Origin: Pseudonocardia sp. MH-G8
GTDB taxonomy: Bacteria > Actinomycetota > Actinomycetes > Mycobacteriales > Pseudonocardiaceae
NCBI RefSeq assembly: GCF_002262885.1
Contig: NZ_NKYF01000018.1
Span: 1-64,000 of the forward strand
DNA: 64,000 nt
Direction of reading: 5' to 3'
The notes beneath the pieces were generated by a model that saw only the letters and a program-made list of their open reading frames with translations, was not told the DNA's origin and searched no databases. Position 1 is the first letter of the stretch, and each line of letters begins with the position of its first letter. Of this stretch, positions 8,326-15,328 are shown piece after piece. A program made the position numbers and the translations under genes.

Positions 8326-8370
8326 CGCGACTCGCGGGCGGGGCGGAGCCCCACCCTCCCGCGAGTCGCG
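8326..8370. repeat. Palindromic intergenic element, possible bidirectional terminator
   Basis: Perfect 13-bp arms CGCGACTCGCGGG (8326-8338) and CCCGCGAGTCGCG (8358-8370) flank a 19-base loop. It lies between two convergent genes, which suits a terminator, although no T-run follows. The core CGACTCGCGGG recurs at 33425-33469, so this is also a member of a dispersed repeat family. Confidence 0.7.
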
Positions 8371-8419
8371 CTCTCAGCGCACGCGTGTCGCGCTCAGCCC
8401 ACGCCCACGGCCAGCTGCG

Positions 8420-8974
8420 TCATGCGGCGGCGGCGCGCAGGCGAGCGTACTCGGCCGTCATCGCCGGTAGCTGCCAGTGCGCGTTGAGGCCGCTCGGGTT
8501 GGGCAGCACCCACACCGCGGTGTCCCCCAGCCGCTCCTCCTGCGGCCCGACGGAGGCGCGGGGCGCGTCGAACGCGGCGCGGTAGGCCGTGACGCCCACG
8601 ACCGCGAGCCAGCTCGGCCGGTGTGTCGCCACCAGGCCGCGCAGCCGCTCCCCGCCCGCCGCCAGCTCGGCAGGCGTCAGCTCGTCGGCGCGGGCCGTCG
8701 CGCGCGGGGCCATGTTCGTGATGCCCAGTCCGAGGGCACGCAGCTCACCCTGCTCGGCCGGCCGCAGCAGCCGGGGCGTGAATCCTGCGCCGTGCAGCGC
8801 CGGCCAGAAGCGGTTGCCGGGGCGCGCGAAATGGTGCCCGGTCGCCGCGGACACGAGGCCCGGATTGATGCCGCAGAACAGCACGCGCAGCGGCGGGTCG
8901 TCAGGACCGGGCAGCACATCCTCGATCACACGCTCGCGCGCCGCCTCCAGCTCGGCGCGGGTGAAGCCGGCCAC
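8420..8974 (-). CDS. mug: G/U mismatch-specific uracil-DNA glycosylase
   Basis: The 184-residue enzyme belongs to the MUG/TDG branch of uracil-DNA glycosylases and removes uracil or ethenocytosine opposite guanine in base-excision repair. Motif 1 is GINPGL at residues 35-40 with the catalytic Asn37; motif 2 is NPSGLNAHW at about 159-167, which inserts into the helix. FARPGNRFWPAL and GITNMAPRAT are further family blocks. It lies back to back with an XRE gene whose stop codon directly precedes this start, so the two are probably one transcript. Confidence 0.92.
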   Translation of the reverse strand: MAGFTRAELEAARERVIEDVLPGPDDPPLRVLFCGINPGLVSAATGHHFARPGNRFWPALHGAGFTPRLLRPAEQGELRALGLGITNMAPRATARADELTPAELAAGGERLRGLVATHRPSWLAVVGVTAYRAAFDAPRASVGPQEERLGDTAVWVLPNPSGLNAHWQLPAMTAEYARLRAAAA

Positions 8975-9262
8975 TCAGCTCGCGGTCGCTTCGCGCCGCA
9001 AGCCGTCGGCGCCCCACCTCGCCCGGCCGGAGCCGGCCGAGCTGATGCCGAAGGCGACGGCGGTGAACGCCGCCAGCTCGGACTCGGTGAGATCGAGGGC
9101 TCCCGCGAGCAGCCGCACCGTCACCGGCCGTGGCCGCACGGTCTCGCCCGACTCGAGCTTCCCGAGCGCCCGCACGCTCAGGCCCGCCTGTTCGGCCAGC
9201 TCTTCCTGCGTGCGGGCCGCCCGAAGCCGATGATCTCGAAGCAGATCCCCGAAGATGGTCAT
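8975..9262 (-). CDS. Short XRE-type helix-turn-helix regulator
   Basis: The 95-residue product is an XRE DNA-binding domain: FGDLLRDHRLRAARTQEEL gives helices 1 and 2, and AGLSVRALGKLESG the recognition helix. The sequence up to ESELAAF is very close in type to the N-terminal domain of large actinobacterial NB-ARC or AAA regulators that begin with this HTH, but here the chain stops 25 residues later. It is either a genuine mini-regulator or what remains of a large one. The mug gene starts immediately after its stop codon. Confidence 0.7.
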   Translation of the reverse strand: MTIFGDLLRDHRLRAARTQEELAEQAGLSVRALGKLESGETVRPRPVTVRLLAGALDLTESELAAFTAVAFGISSAGSGRARWGADGLRREATAS

Positions 9263-9375
9263 TCGCCCCCCACTCTCGTGCTCCCCCTATGAGGACAGCG
9301 CGAGGGTGGGGGCGAGCATTACACGATCTTGTCAGGAACGGCCGTTCGGAGTAGTCCGTGCCGCCGATCGCGCTA

Positions 9376-9804
9376 CTACTCGGCGGTGACGCCGGTGTGG
9401 ACGTGCTGCTGGTCGTCCACCCAGCTGGCGTTCGCGCGGTAGTAGCCGGTCCCGCGGCCGTAGCGCTGGTCGGCGTGGAGCTCCTCGACGCCCTTCCCGG
9501 TCGACACCCCGACCGACTGGCAGTCGGGGCTGCACGCCTCGATGACGACCATCGCGCCCGCCAGCGTGCGGCCTTCCCCGGCCCGCACCGAGGCCCGCAC
9601 GATCGACTTGTCGGGCGTCTCACCCTTGATGAAGACGTAGCAGACGGTGACCCCGTCGACCGGGTCGCTGCACCGTTCCTCGGTGGACTCCGGCGCCGGC
9701 GCTGCCGGTTCGGCGACGGCCGGGGCGGCGAGGCCGAGCCCGGCCGCCCCCGCCACGAGCAGGACGATCCCGGCGCGCTGTACCCGACGTGCAAGCTTTC
9801 GCAT
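9376..9804 (-). CDS. Secreted protein of unknown function with two Cys pairs
   Basis: The 142-residue product has a signal peptide (MRKLARRVQRAG then a hydrophobic core; cleavage after AVA near residue 31). The mature part has four cysteines, CSDPVDGVTVC and CSPDC, consistent with two disulfides, and a Gly/Tyr-rich GRGTGYYRANASWVDD segment near the end, followed by QQHVHTG. I chose the ATG at 9804 because AGGAG stands in front of it and the signal peptide starts there. It looks like a small beta-rich exported protein; no domain can be named. Confidence 0.65.
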   Translation of the reverse strand: MRKLARRVQRAGIVLLVAGAAGLGLAAPAVAEPAAPAPESTEERCSDPVDGVTVCYVFIKGETPDKSIVRASVRAGEGRTLAGAMVVIEACSPDCQSVGVSTGKGVEELHADQRYGRGTGYYRANASWVDDQQHVHTGVTAE

Positions 9805-10051
9805 TTCCGCACTCCTGTTTCCGGTCCTCGCGATCGGATTCGCGACGAATTCCGTACCGCTGACCCAACAGGAGTGCGCTGCGTCGGAACAGGAACACCG
9901 GTGGCACTTGGCCGGAACTCCGCGGTGGGCTAGACGAATGTGGGGATTCCGCGAGAACACGACGAGCGGCACCCGTCGAAGGGTGCCGACCGCTCGCTGA
10001 GACCACGGCCGCGGGCGCGAGCCGCCGCGGCAGGCACCCAGCGCGAGGGCC

Positions 10052-10579
10052 TCACCCGTCGGCCCGTTCCCGCTCGGCCTGCCCCACCGGGCAGATGGCG
10101 CCGGCCTCGGTGCAGGTGGGGCGGTCGCAGAGCCGGCACACCCGCTCGGAGCTGCCGACCTCGGAGTAGACCGCGCGCAGCAGCCGGTCCAGCACCTGGG
10201 CGAGCGCCTCCTGCTCGGCGGGCGCGAGGGTGTCGACGAGCGCGGTGAGCCGGCCGCCGCGCGCGTCCAGCAGGTCCGCCGACGCAGCGCGCCCGGCGGC
10301 CGTGGGGTGCACGGCCACCCACTTGCCCAGCGTCGGGCGCCGCTCGACGAGCCCCCGCGCCTCGAGCGCATCGACCATCCGGGCGGCGGCCGACTGCGTC
10401 AGCCCGACCCGCTTACCGAGCTCGGTGACGCTGATCCCCGGATCCGCGGCCAGCACGACCAGGGCCGCCGCGCCGCTCCCGCTGGTACCGGCAGCCGCGG
10501 TGGCACCGCCCAGGACGAGGTCCGTGACGGCCAGAGCGGCCGCGCCGAGCAGGTTCGCGGTTCTCGCGCTGTCATGCAT
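10052..10579 (-). CDS. MarR family regulator with C-terminal cysteine cluster
   Basis: The 175-residue protein has the winged-helix MarR fold: ISVTELGKRVGLTQSAAARMVDALEARG is the HTH and LVERRPTLGKWVAVHPT the wing. The C-terminal tail VCRLCDRPTCTEAG continues to AICPV and holds four closely spaced cysteines, which could bind a metal or sense oxidants. The start codon lies inside a perfect 7+7 bp dyad, so the protein most likely represses itself and the divergent ligase gene. The ligand is unknown. Confidence 0.85.
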   Translation of the reverse strand: MHDSARTANLLGAAALAVTDLVLGGATAAAGTSGSGAAALVVLAADPGISVTELGKRVGLTQSAAARMVDALEARGLVERRPTLGKWVAVHPTAAGRAASADLLDARGGRLTALVDTLAPAEQEALAQVLDRLLRAVYSEVGSSERVCRLCDRPTCTEAGAICPVGQAERERADG

Positions 10580-10590
10580 GCGTCATGCAT
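10574..10590. promoter_or_regulatory. Probable MarR operator
   Basis: ATGCATG, three bases CGT, CATGCAT forms a perfect 17-bp dyad covering the start codon of the MarR gene and facing the divergent DNA ligase gene 38 bp away. The size and position are those of an autoregulatory MarR site. Confidence 0.65.
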
Positions 10591-10628
10591 ACCCGCGCGA
10601 TCGGTGAGTCATGCGGCACACTTGGCGT

Positions 10629-11696
10629 GTGCGCCTCCCCGTGATGCCGCCCGTCTCGCCGATGCTGGCCAAGCCGATCGGTGACATCCCCGCGGGCCAG
10701 TTGTACGAGCCGAAGTGGGACGGGTTCCGCTCGATCGTCTTCCGCGACGGCGACGAGGTGGAGATCGGCAGTCGCAACGAGCGGCCGATGACCCGCTACT
10801 TCCCCGAGGTCGTCGCGGCGATCAAGGCCAACTTCCCCGAGCGGGCCGTCGTCGACGGGGAGATCGTGGTGGCCGACACCGCCCGCAACACGCTCGACTT
10901 CGACGCCCTGCAACAGCGCATCCACCCGGCCGTGAGCCGGGTGAACCTGCTGTCCGAGCAGACGCCGGCGAGCTTCATCGCCTTCGACCTGCTCGCGCTC
11001 GGCGACGACGACCTCACCGACCGGCCGCTCGAGCAGCGCCGCGCCCTGCTGGAGGAGGCGTTGGCGCACGCGCAGCCGCCGATCCACCTGACGCCGGTCA
11101 CCCGCGATCTCGACACCGCGCGGCAGTGGTTCGAGCAGTTCGAGGGCGCCGGCCTGGACGGGCTCATCGCCAAGAAGCTCGACCTGCGCTACCAGCCCGA
11201 CAAGCGGGTGATGAGCAAGATCAAGCACGAGCGCACGGCCGACTGCGTGGTGGCCGGCTACCGGGTGCACAAGTCCGGCCCGGACGCGCTCGGCTCGCTG
11301 CTGCTGGGCCTGCACGACGAGCGCGGCGTGCTCAACTCGGTCGGCGTGGTCGGCGCGTTCCCGATGGCCACCCGCAGGGCCCTGCTCACCGAACTGCAGC
11401 CGCTCGTCACCACCTTCGAGGGCCACCCGTGGAACTGGGCGGCCCACGAGGGAGGCGAACGCACCCCCCGCAAGAACGAGACGAGCCGCTGGAACGCGGG
11501 CAAGGACCTGTCGTTCGTCCCGCTGCGCCCGGAGCGCGTGGTCGAGGTCCGCTACGACTACATGGAGGGTGACCGGTTCCGCCACACGGCGCAGTTCGTG
11601 CGCTGGCGCCCGGACCGCGAGCCGCAGTCGTGCACCTACGAGCAGCTGGAGCGACCGGTCAAGTTCGACCTGGCCGACGTGCTCGACGTCAAGTAG
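10629..11696 (+). CDS. ligC: ATP-dependent DNA ligase (LigC type)
   Basis: The 355-residue ligase seals nicks in duplex DNA. The adenylation motif YEPKWDGFR contains the nucleophile Lys, SRNERPMTRYFPE and VVDGEIVV are motifs III and IIIa regions, GLDGLIAKK is motif IV, and the C-terminal OB-fold includes HTAQFVRWRPDREP. The sequence and length are those of actinobacterial LigC, which has no polymerase or phosphoesterase domain. I chose GTG 10629 (VRLPVMPPVSPMLAK) because LigC proteins begin with this block; an ATG six codons earlier is possible. It is divergent from the MarR gene and probably shares its operator. It likely works in end joining or gap repair with the LigD-type polymerase. Confidence 0.92.
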   Translation: MRLPVMPPVSPMLAKPIGDIPAGQLYEPKWDGFRSIVFRDGDEVEIGSRNERPMTRYFPEVVAAIKANFPERAVVDGEIVVADTARNTLDFDALQQRIHPAVSRVNLLSEQTPASFIAFDLLALGDDDLTDRPLEQRRALLEEALAHAQPPIHLTPVTRDLDTARQWFEQFEGAGLDGLIAKKLDLRYQPDKRVMSKIKHERTADCVVAGYRVHKSGPDALGSLLLGLHDERGVLNSVGVVGAFPMATRRALLTELQPLVTTFEGHPWNWAAHEGGERTPRKNETSRWNAGKDLSFVPLRPERVVEVRYDYMEGDRFRHTAQFVRWRPDREPQSCTYEQLERPVKFDLADVLDVK

Positions 11697-11711
11697 GCGA
11701 CGATCGGGTAC

Positions 11712-12761
11712 GTGACGTCTGGCCTGCGGATCCGTCTCCAGCACGCCGTCCACGGCCTGACGCCGGGCTACTTCGCGCTGGTGATGGCCAGCGGCATCAT
11801 CTCCGTCGGCATGCACCTCGCCGGACGCTCCGCGCTGTCCGCAGTGCTGCTGGTGGTGTGCGCGACCTCGTTCGTGGTGCTGGTCGCCCTGACCGGCTGG
11901 CGGATCGTGGCCTACCGCGCCGCGGTCGTGGACGACTTCACCGACCCGGGGCGCGGCTTCGGCTTCTTCACCTTCATCGCGGGCGCCAACGTCCTGGGGG
12001 TGCGCCTGGGCATGGACGGGCACCACGCACTGGCCACCGGCCTGCTGGCCGTCGCCGGTGCCACCTGGCTCGTGCTGGGCTACGTCATCCCGTGGACGGC
12101 CGTCCTGGGCAGGGCCCAACGGCGCCCGGTCGTCGCGACCGCGAACGGAACCTGGTTCATCTGGGTCGTCGCGAGCCAGTCCGTGGCGGTGGCCGCGGCG
12201 TCCCTCGAGCCGGTGCTCGCGACGTTCCGCGACGGGCTGGCCGCGCTCGCGGTCTTCTCCTGGTCGGTCGGTGTCTTCCTGTACGCGGCCGCGGGTGTCT
12301 TCGTCGCCGCGCGGCTGATGATGTACGACCTGCGCCCGGTCGACCTGACCCCGCCCTACTGGGTGGCGATGGGCGCCGGCGCCATCACGGTGCTGGCCGG
12401 GGCGCGCATCGTGGAGATGGCCGATGCCCCGATGGTGCACGCCACGCGCGGTCTCGTCGCCGGCGCCTCGGTGGCGTTCTGGGCGTTCGCCACCTGGCTC
12501 GTCCCGGCGCTGGTGGCGGCGGGGTGGTGGCGCCACCGCACGCACCGCGTGCCGCTGGCCTACGAGGCCTCGCAGTGGGGCATCGTCTTCCCACTCGGGA
12601 TGTACGCCGTGGCCGGGATCTACCTCGGCCGGGCGGACGACCTGCCGGTGGTCGGCGCGATCGGCGCCGCCGGGCTCTGGGTCGCGTTCGCCGCCTGGCT
12701 GCTGGCCCTGGTGGCGATGGTCAGGCACGTGTTCCGCACCGTGGTGCGGGGTGCGCGGTGA
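11712..12761 (+). CDS. TDT family transporter (TehA/C4-dicarboxylate type)
   Basis: The 349-residue protein has about ten hydrophobic helices and the opening LTPGYFALVMASGIISVG that is typical of the tellurite-resistance/dicarboxylate transporter (TDT, SLAC1-like) family of anion channels and exporters. FGFFTFIAGANVLG and ASQWGIVFPLGMYA are further conserved helices. The natural substrate may be malate, sulfite or another anion; the sequence does not decide. It starts with GTG 15 bp after the ligase gene and is probably on the same transcript, ending convergently against rlmN with no gap. Confidence 0.8.
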   Translation: MTSGLRIRLQHAVHGLTPGYFALVMASGIISVGMHLAGRSALSAVLLVVCATSFVVLVALTGWRIVAYRAAVVDDFTDPGRGFGFFTFIAGANVLGVRLGMDGHHALATGLLAVAGATWLVLGYVIPWTAVLGRAQRRPVVATANGTWFIWVVASQSVAVAAASLEPVLATFRDGLAALAVFSWSVGVFLYAAAGVFVAARLMMYDLRPVDLTPPYWVAMGAGAITVLAGARIVEMADAPMVHATRGLVAGASVAFWAFATWLVPALVAAGWWRHRTHRVPLAYEASQWGIVFPLGMYAVAGIYLGRADDLPVVGAIGAAGLWVAFAAWLLALVAMVRHVFRTVVRGAR

Positions 12762-13868
12762 CTACTGCTCCGACGCCGCCAGCTGACCACAGGCGGCGGC
12801 GATCTCGCGCCCGCGCGTGTCGCGCACGGTGCAGGCGACGCCCGCGGCCTGCACCCGCGCGACGAACTCGTCCTGCACCCGCCGCGGCGACGCGTCCCAC
12901 TGGCTGCCCGGCGTGGGGTTGAGCGGGATGAGGTTGACGTGCACGCGGGAGGTGCCGATGTGCTGGCGCAACACCTTCCCCAGCAGGTCGGCGCGCCACG
13001 GCTGGTCGTTCACGTCGCGGATCAACGCGTACTCGATCGACACCCGCCGCCCGGTGGTCGTCGCGTAACGGCGCGCGGCGTCGAGCACCTCGCCGACCTT
13101 CCAGCGGTTGTTCACCGGGACGAGCGTGTCGCGCAGCTCGTCGTCGGGGGTGTGCAGCGACACCGCGAGCGTGACCGGCAGGCCTTCCGCGGTGAGCCGG
13201 TCGATCGCCGGCACCAGCCCGACCGTGGACACGGTGACGCCGCGCGCGGAGATCCCGAGCCCGTCCGGCGACGGCGAGGTGATGCGCCGGACGGCCGCGA
13301 TCACGCGCTTGTAGTTGGCGAGCGGCTCGCCCATGCCCATGAACACGACGTTGGACAGGCGGGCCGGCGCACCCAGCGCGCCGTCCCGGGCCGCGGCGGC
13401 AGCCTGCCGGACCTGCTCCACGATCTCCCCGGTGGAGAGGTTGCGCTGCAGCCCGCCCTGCCCGGTGGCGCAGAACGGGCAGGCCATCCCGCAGCCGGCC
13501 TGGCTGGACACGCAGACCGTGGCGCGGTCCGGATAGCCCATCAGCACCGACTCGGCGCGGGTGCCGTCGTGGCCCTTCCAGAGCGTCTTGCGGGTGGCCC
13601 CGCCGTCGCACTCCTGCTCGAGCACCGGTGTGACCAGCGGCGGCAGCAGCTCGCGCAGGGTGTCGCGCGCCGCTTCGGGCAGATCGGTCATCGCGTCGAC
13701 GTCGGCGGTGAACCGGCCGAAGTAGTGGCGCGCGAGCTGGTCGGCGCGGAAGCCGGGCAGGCCGAGCTCGCCGATCGCGGCCCGACGGTCGGCAGGGTCG
13801 AGATCGGCGAGGTGGCGCGGGGGTTGGGCGCGCCGCGGCGCGTCGAACACGAGCGGGAGGGAAGTCAT
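12762..13868 (-). CDS. rlmN: Dual-specificity 23S rRNA/tRNA C2-adenine methyltransferase RlmN
   Basis: The 368-residue radical SAM enzyme methylates C2 of A2503 in 23S rRNA and A37 in some tRNAs. The CGMACPFC segment supplies the three Cys ligands of the 4Fe-4S cluster, GMGEPLANY is the SAM-binding glycine strand, and a C-terminal Cys in GVACTVRDTRG is the methyl-carrying residue. The ATG at 13868 opens MTSLPLVFDAPRR, a common start of actinobacterial RlmN, and overlaps the stop of the upstream membrane-protein gene by four bases. In this lineage it normally sits between cdsA and dxr. Confidence 0.96.
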   Translation of the reverse strand: MTSLPLVFDAPRRAQPPRHLADLDPADRRAAIGELGLPGFRADQLARHYFGRFTADVDAMTDLPEAARDTLRELLPPLVTPVLEQECDGGATRKTLWKGHDGTRAESVLMGYPDRATVCVSSQAGCGMACPFCATGQGGLQRNLSTGEIVEQVRQAAAAARDGALGAPARLSNVVFMGMGEPLANYKRVIAAVRRITSPSPDGLGISARGVTVSTVGLVPAIDRLTAEGLPVTLAVSLHTPDDELRDTLVPVNNRWKVGEVLDAARRYATTTGRRVSIEYALIRDVNDQPWRADLLGKVLRQHIGTSRVHVNLIPLNPTPGSQWDASPRRVQDEFVARVQAAGVACTVRDTRGREIAAACGQLAASEQ

Positions 13869-15091
13869 GACCCCTCGATTGTGCCAGGTCGCACCGACTC
13901 CCCCCGACGCCGCAGCACGTAGCCCAGCACGGCCAGTCCCAGGGCGGGCCCCCACACCGGGAACGGGAACACCAGCAGCCCCCACAGCGCGCCCTGGCGG
14001 ACCGACATCAGGATCATCGGCACCGCCGCCACCGTGAACAGCGCTGCCACTAGCGTGCCGGGCACAACGGCCGCCGCGAGTGGGACGCGCCGTCCCCGCA
14101 CCACCGGCATCCAACGAGGCCAGACCTCGCCCCAGCGCGCGACCAGGCCGCTGGTCAGCACCGCGCCCGCCAGCGCGGCGAGCCCGAGGAGCAGCCCGTG
14201 CAACCGCATCTCCGGCTGGGCGGCCAGCGCCGCGGCATCCATGCCTAGTGGCCGCGGGGTGAGCCAGGTCAGCCGGTGCAGGCCGTAGGGCAGGGCGCAC
14301 ACCACGGCGACGACCACGGCGGCCCTCCCCCAGCGCGCCGCGGCCTCCGGGCGGGTCCACGCCGGCGCCTGCTCTGCGCCGCCCTGCACCGACCGCGCGC
14401 CGAGCACCGCCCAGACCAGGGCGCCGACGAGGAAGAACAGCATGATCGCGGACGGCGCGGCCTTCTCGACGGTGCTGGTGATCACGGCCCCGTACCGGAC
14501 GAGCACCTCGGCGTCGGCCAACCCCGTGGTCCAGGCGACCACACCCGCCAGCACGAACACCGCGACCGCCGCCGGTCCCCCGCGCCACCGCCACGCACCG
14601 GCGAGCACGGTGGCGAACAGCACGGGCGGGCCGAGCATCGCCATCGCGTAGCCGATGAGCGTCAGCGGCTGCAGCCCCGGTACCGCGAGCCCGAAGACCA
14701 GCACCCACCCGACCGCGGTGCCCCCGACGACGCCGCGGGCGCGACCGGTCCCCGCGAGCGCGGCGACCCCCATGCCGGCGAGCCCGGCCCCGACGAGTAC
14801 CGGCGGCACAGCGGACGCGGGCACCACGTCGAGCAGCGTCCCGCTCGGCTCGCCTGCCACCGGCGCGAACGGGTAGCTCCCGGGCCGCAGCCACCACCAC
14901 AGGCCGAGTGCCAGCGTGACGGCGGACCAGACGGCGGCGAGGGCCGGGACCGGGAAGCGGCGGCGCTCCGGCCGGAGGGTCACCTGCCCGGTGCGGCCCG
15001 CCCTGGCGGCGTCCGTCCTACCTGCCTCCGTGTCGGAGAATTCCGTCCCTGCGATGTCCCTCCGGGTGCCGCCCCGGCTCGTGATCCCCAT
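13865..15091 (-). CDS. Polytopic membrane protein of unknown function
   Basis: The 408-residue product has a polar N-terminal 55 residues followed by roughly ten hydrophobic segments, with WWWLRPGSYPFAP, STVEKAAPSAIMLFFLVGALVWA and LHRLTWLTPRPLGM among the loops. No transporter signature is evident. The start at ATG 15091 is an estimate. It is translationally coupled to rlmN (ATGA overlap) and divergent from the rifampin phosphotransferase gene, with the rifamycin-associated element in the shared upstream region, so it could respond to the same signal. Confidence 0.65.
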   Translation of the reverse strand: MGITSRGGTRRDIAGTEFSDTEAGRTDAARAGRTGQVTLRPERRRFPVPALAAVWSAVTLALGLWWWLRPGSYPFAPVAGEPSGTLLDVVPASAVPPVLVGAGLAGMGVAALAGTGRARGVVGGTAVGWVLVFGLAVPGLQPLTLIGYAMAMLGPPVLFATVLAGAWRWRGGPAAVAVFVLAGVVAWTTGLADAEVLVRYGAVITSTVEKAAPSAIMLFFLVGALVWAVLGARSVQGGAEQAPAWTRPEAAARWGRAAVVVAVVCALPYGLHRLTWLTPRPLGMDAAALAAQPEMRLHGLLLGLAALAGAVLTSGLVARWGEVWPRWMPVVRGRRVPLAAAVVPGTLVAALFTVAAVPMILMSVRQGALWGLLVFPFPVWGPALGLAVLGYVLRRRGESVRPGTIEGS

Positions 15092-15222
15092 GCCGGGAAC
15101 GATCCGCCGATCGGGGCCGGCACTCCTCCCGGTGCCGGGGGAAGCTCCTCCCCCGGCGGGGGGATCGCGCTGCGGGGGACGCCCATTCGGGCCCCTCCCA
15201 TTTTCAACGTATAGCGCGCGGT

Positions 15223-15241
15223 GGGGCTTGCGGCAAGCCCC
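15223..15241. promoter_or_regulatory. Rifamycin-associated element (RAE)
   Basis: GGGGCTTGCGGCAAGCCCC is a 19-bp inverted repeat that matches, as I remember it, the conserved element found upstream of rifamycin-inactivating genes in actinomycetes and needed for induction by rifamycins. It ends 87 bp before the start of the rifampin phosphotransferase gene and lies 132 bp upstream of the divergent membrane-protein/rlmN operon. Confidence 0.85.
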
Positions 15242-15328
15242 GGGTCGTGCCGCATCATCTCCGTCCGGCGACGGGACCTGCGAAAACGGGAATCGTGGCG
15301 GCCACATTCGTCGTGAACGGGAGAAGCA

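Noticed and set aside
10572..12728. Long minus-strand frame opposite the DNA ligase and TDT transporter
   Set aside because: The plus strand shows ligase motifs and membrane helices; the antisense product is low-complexity.
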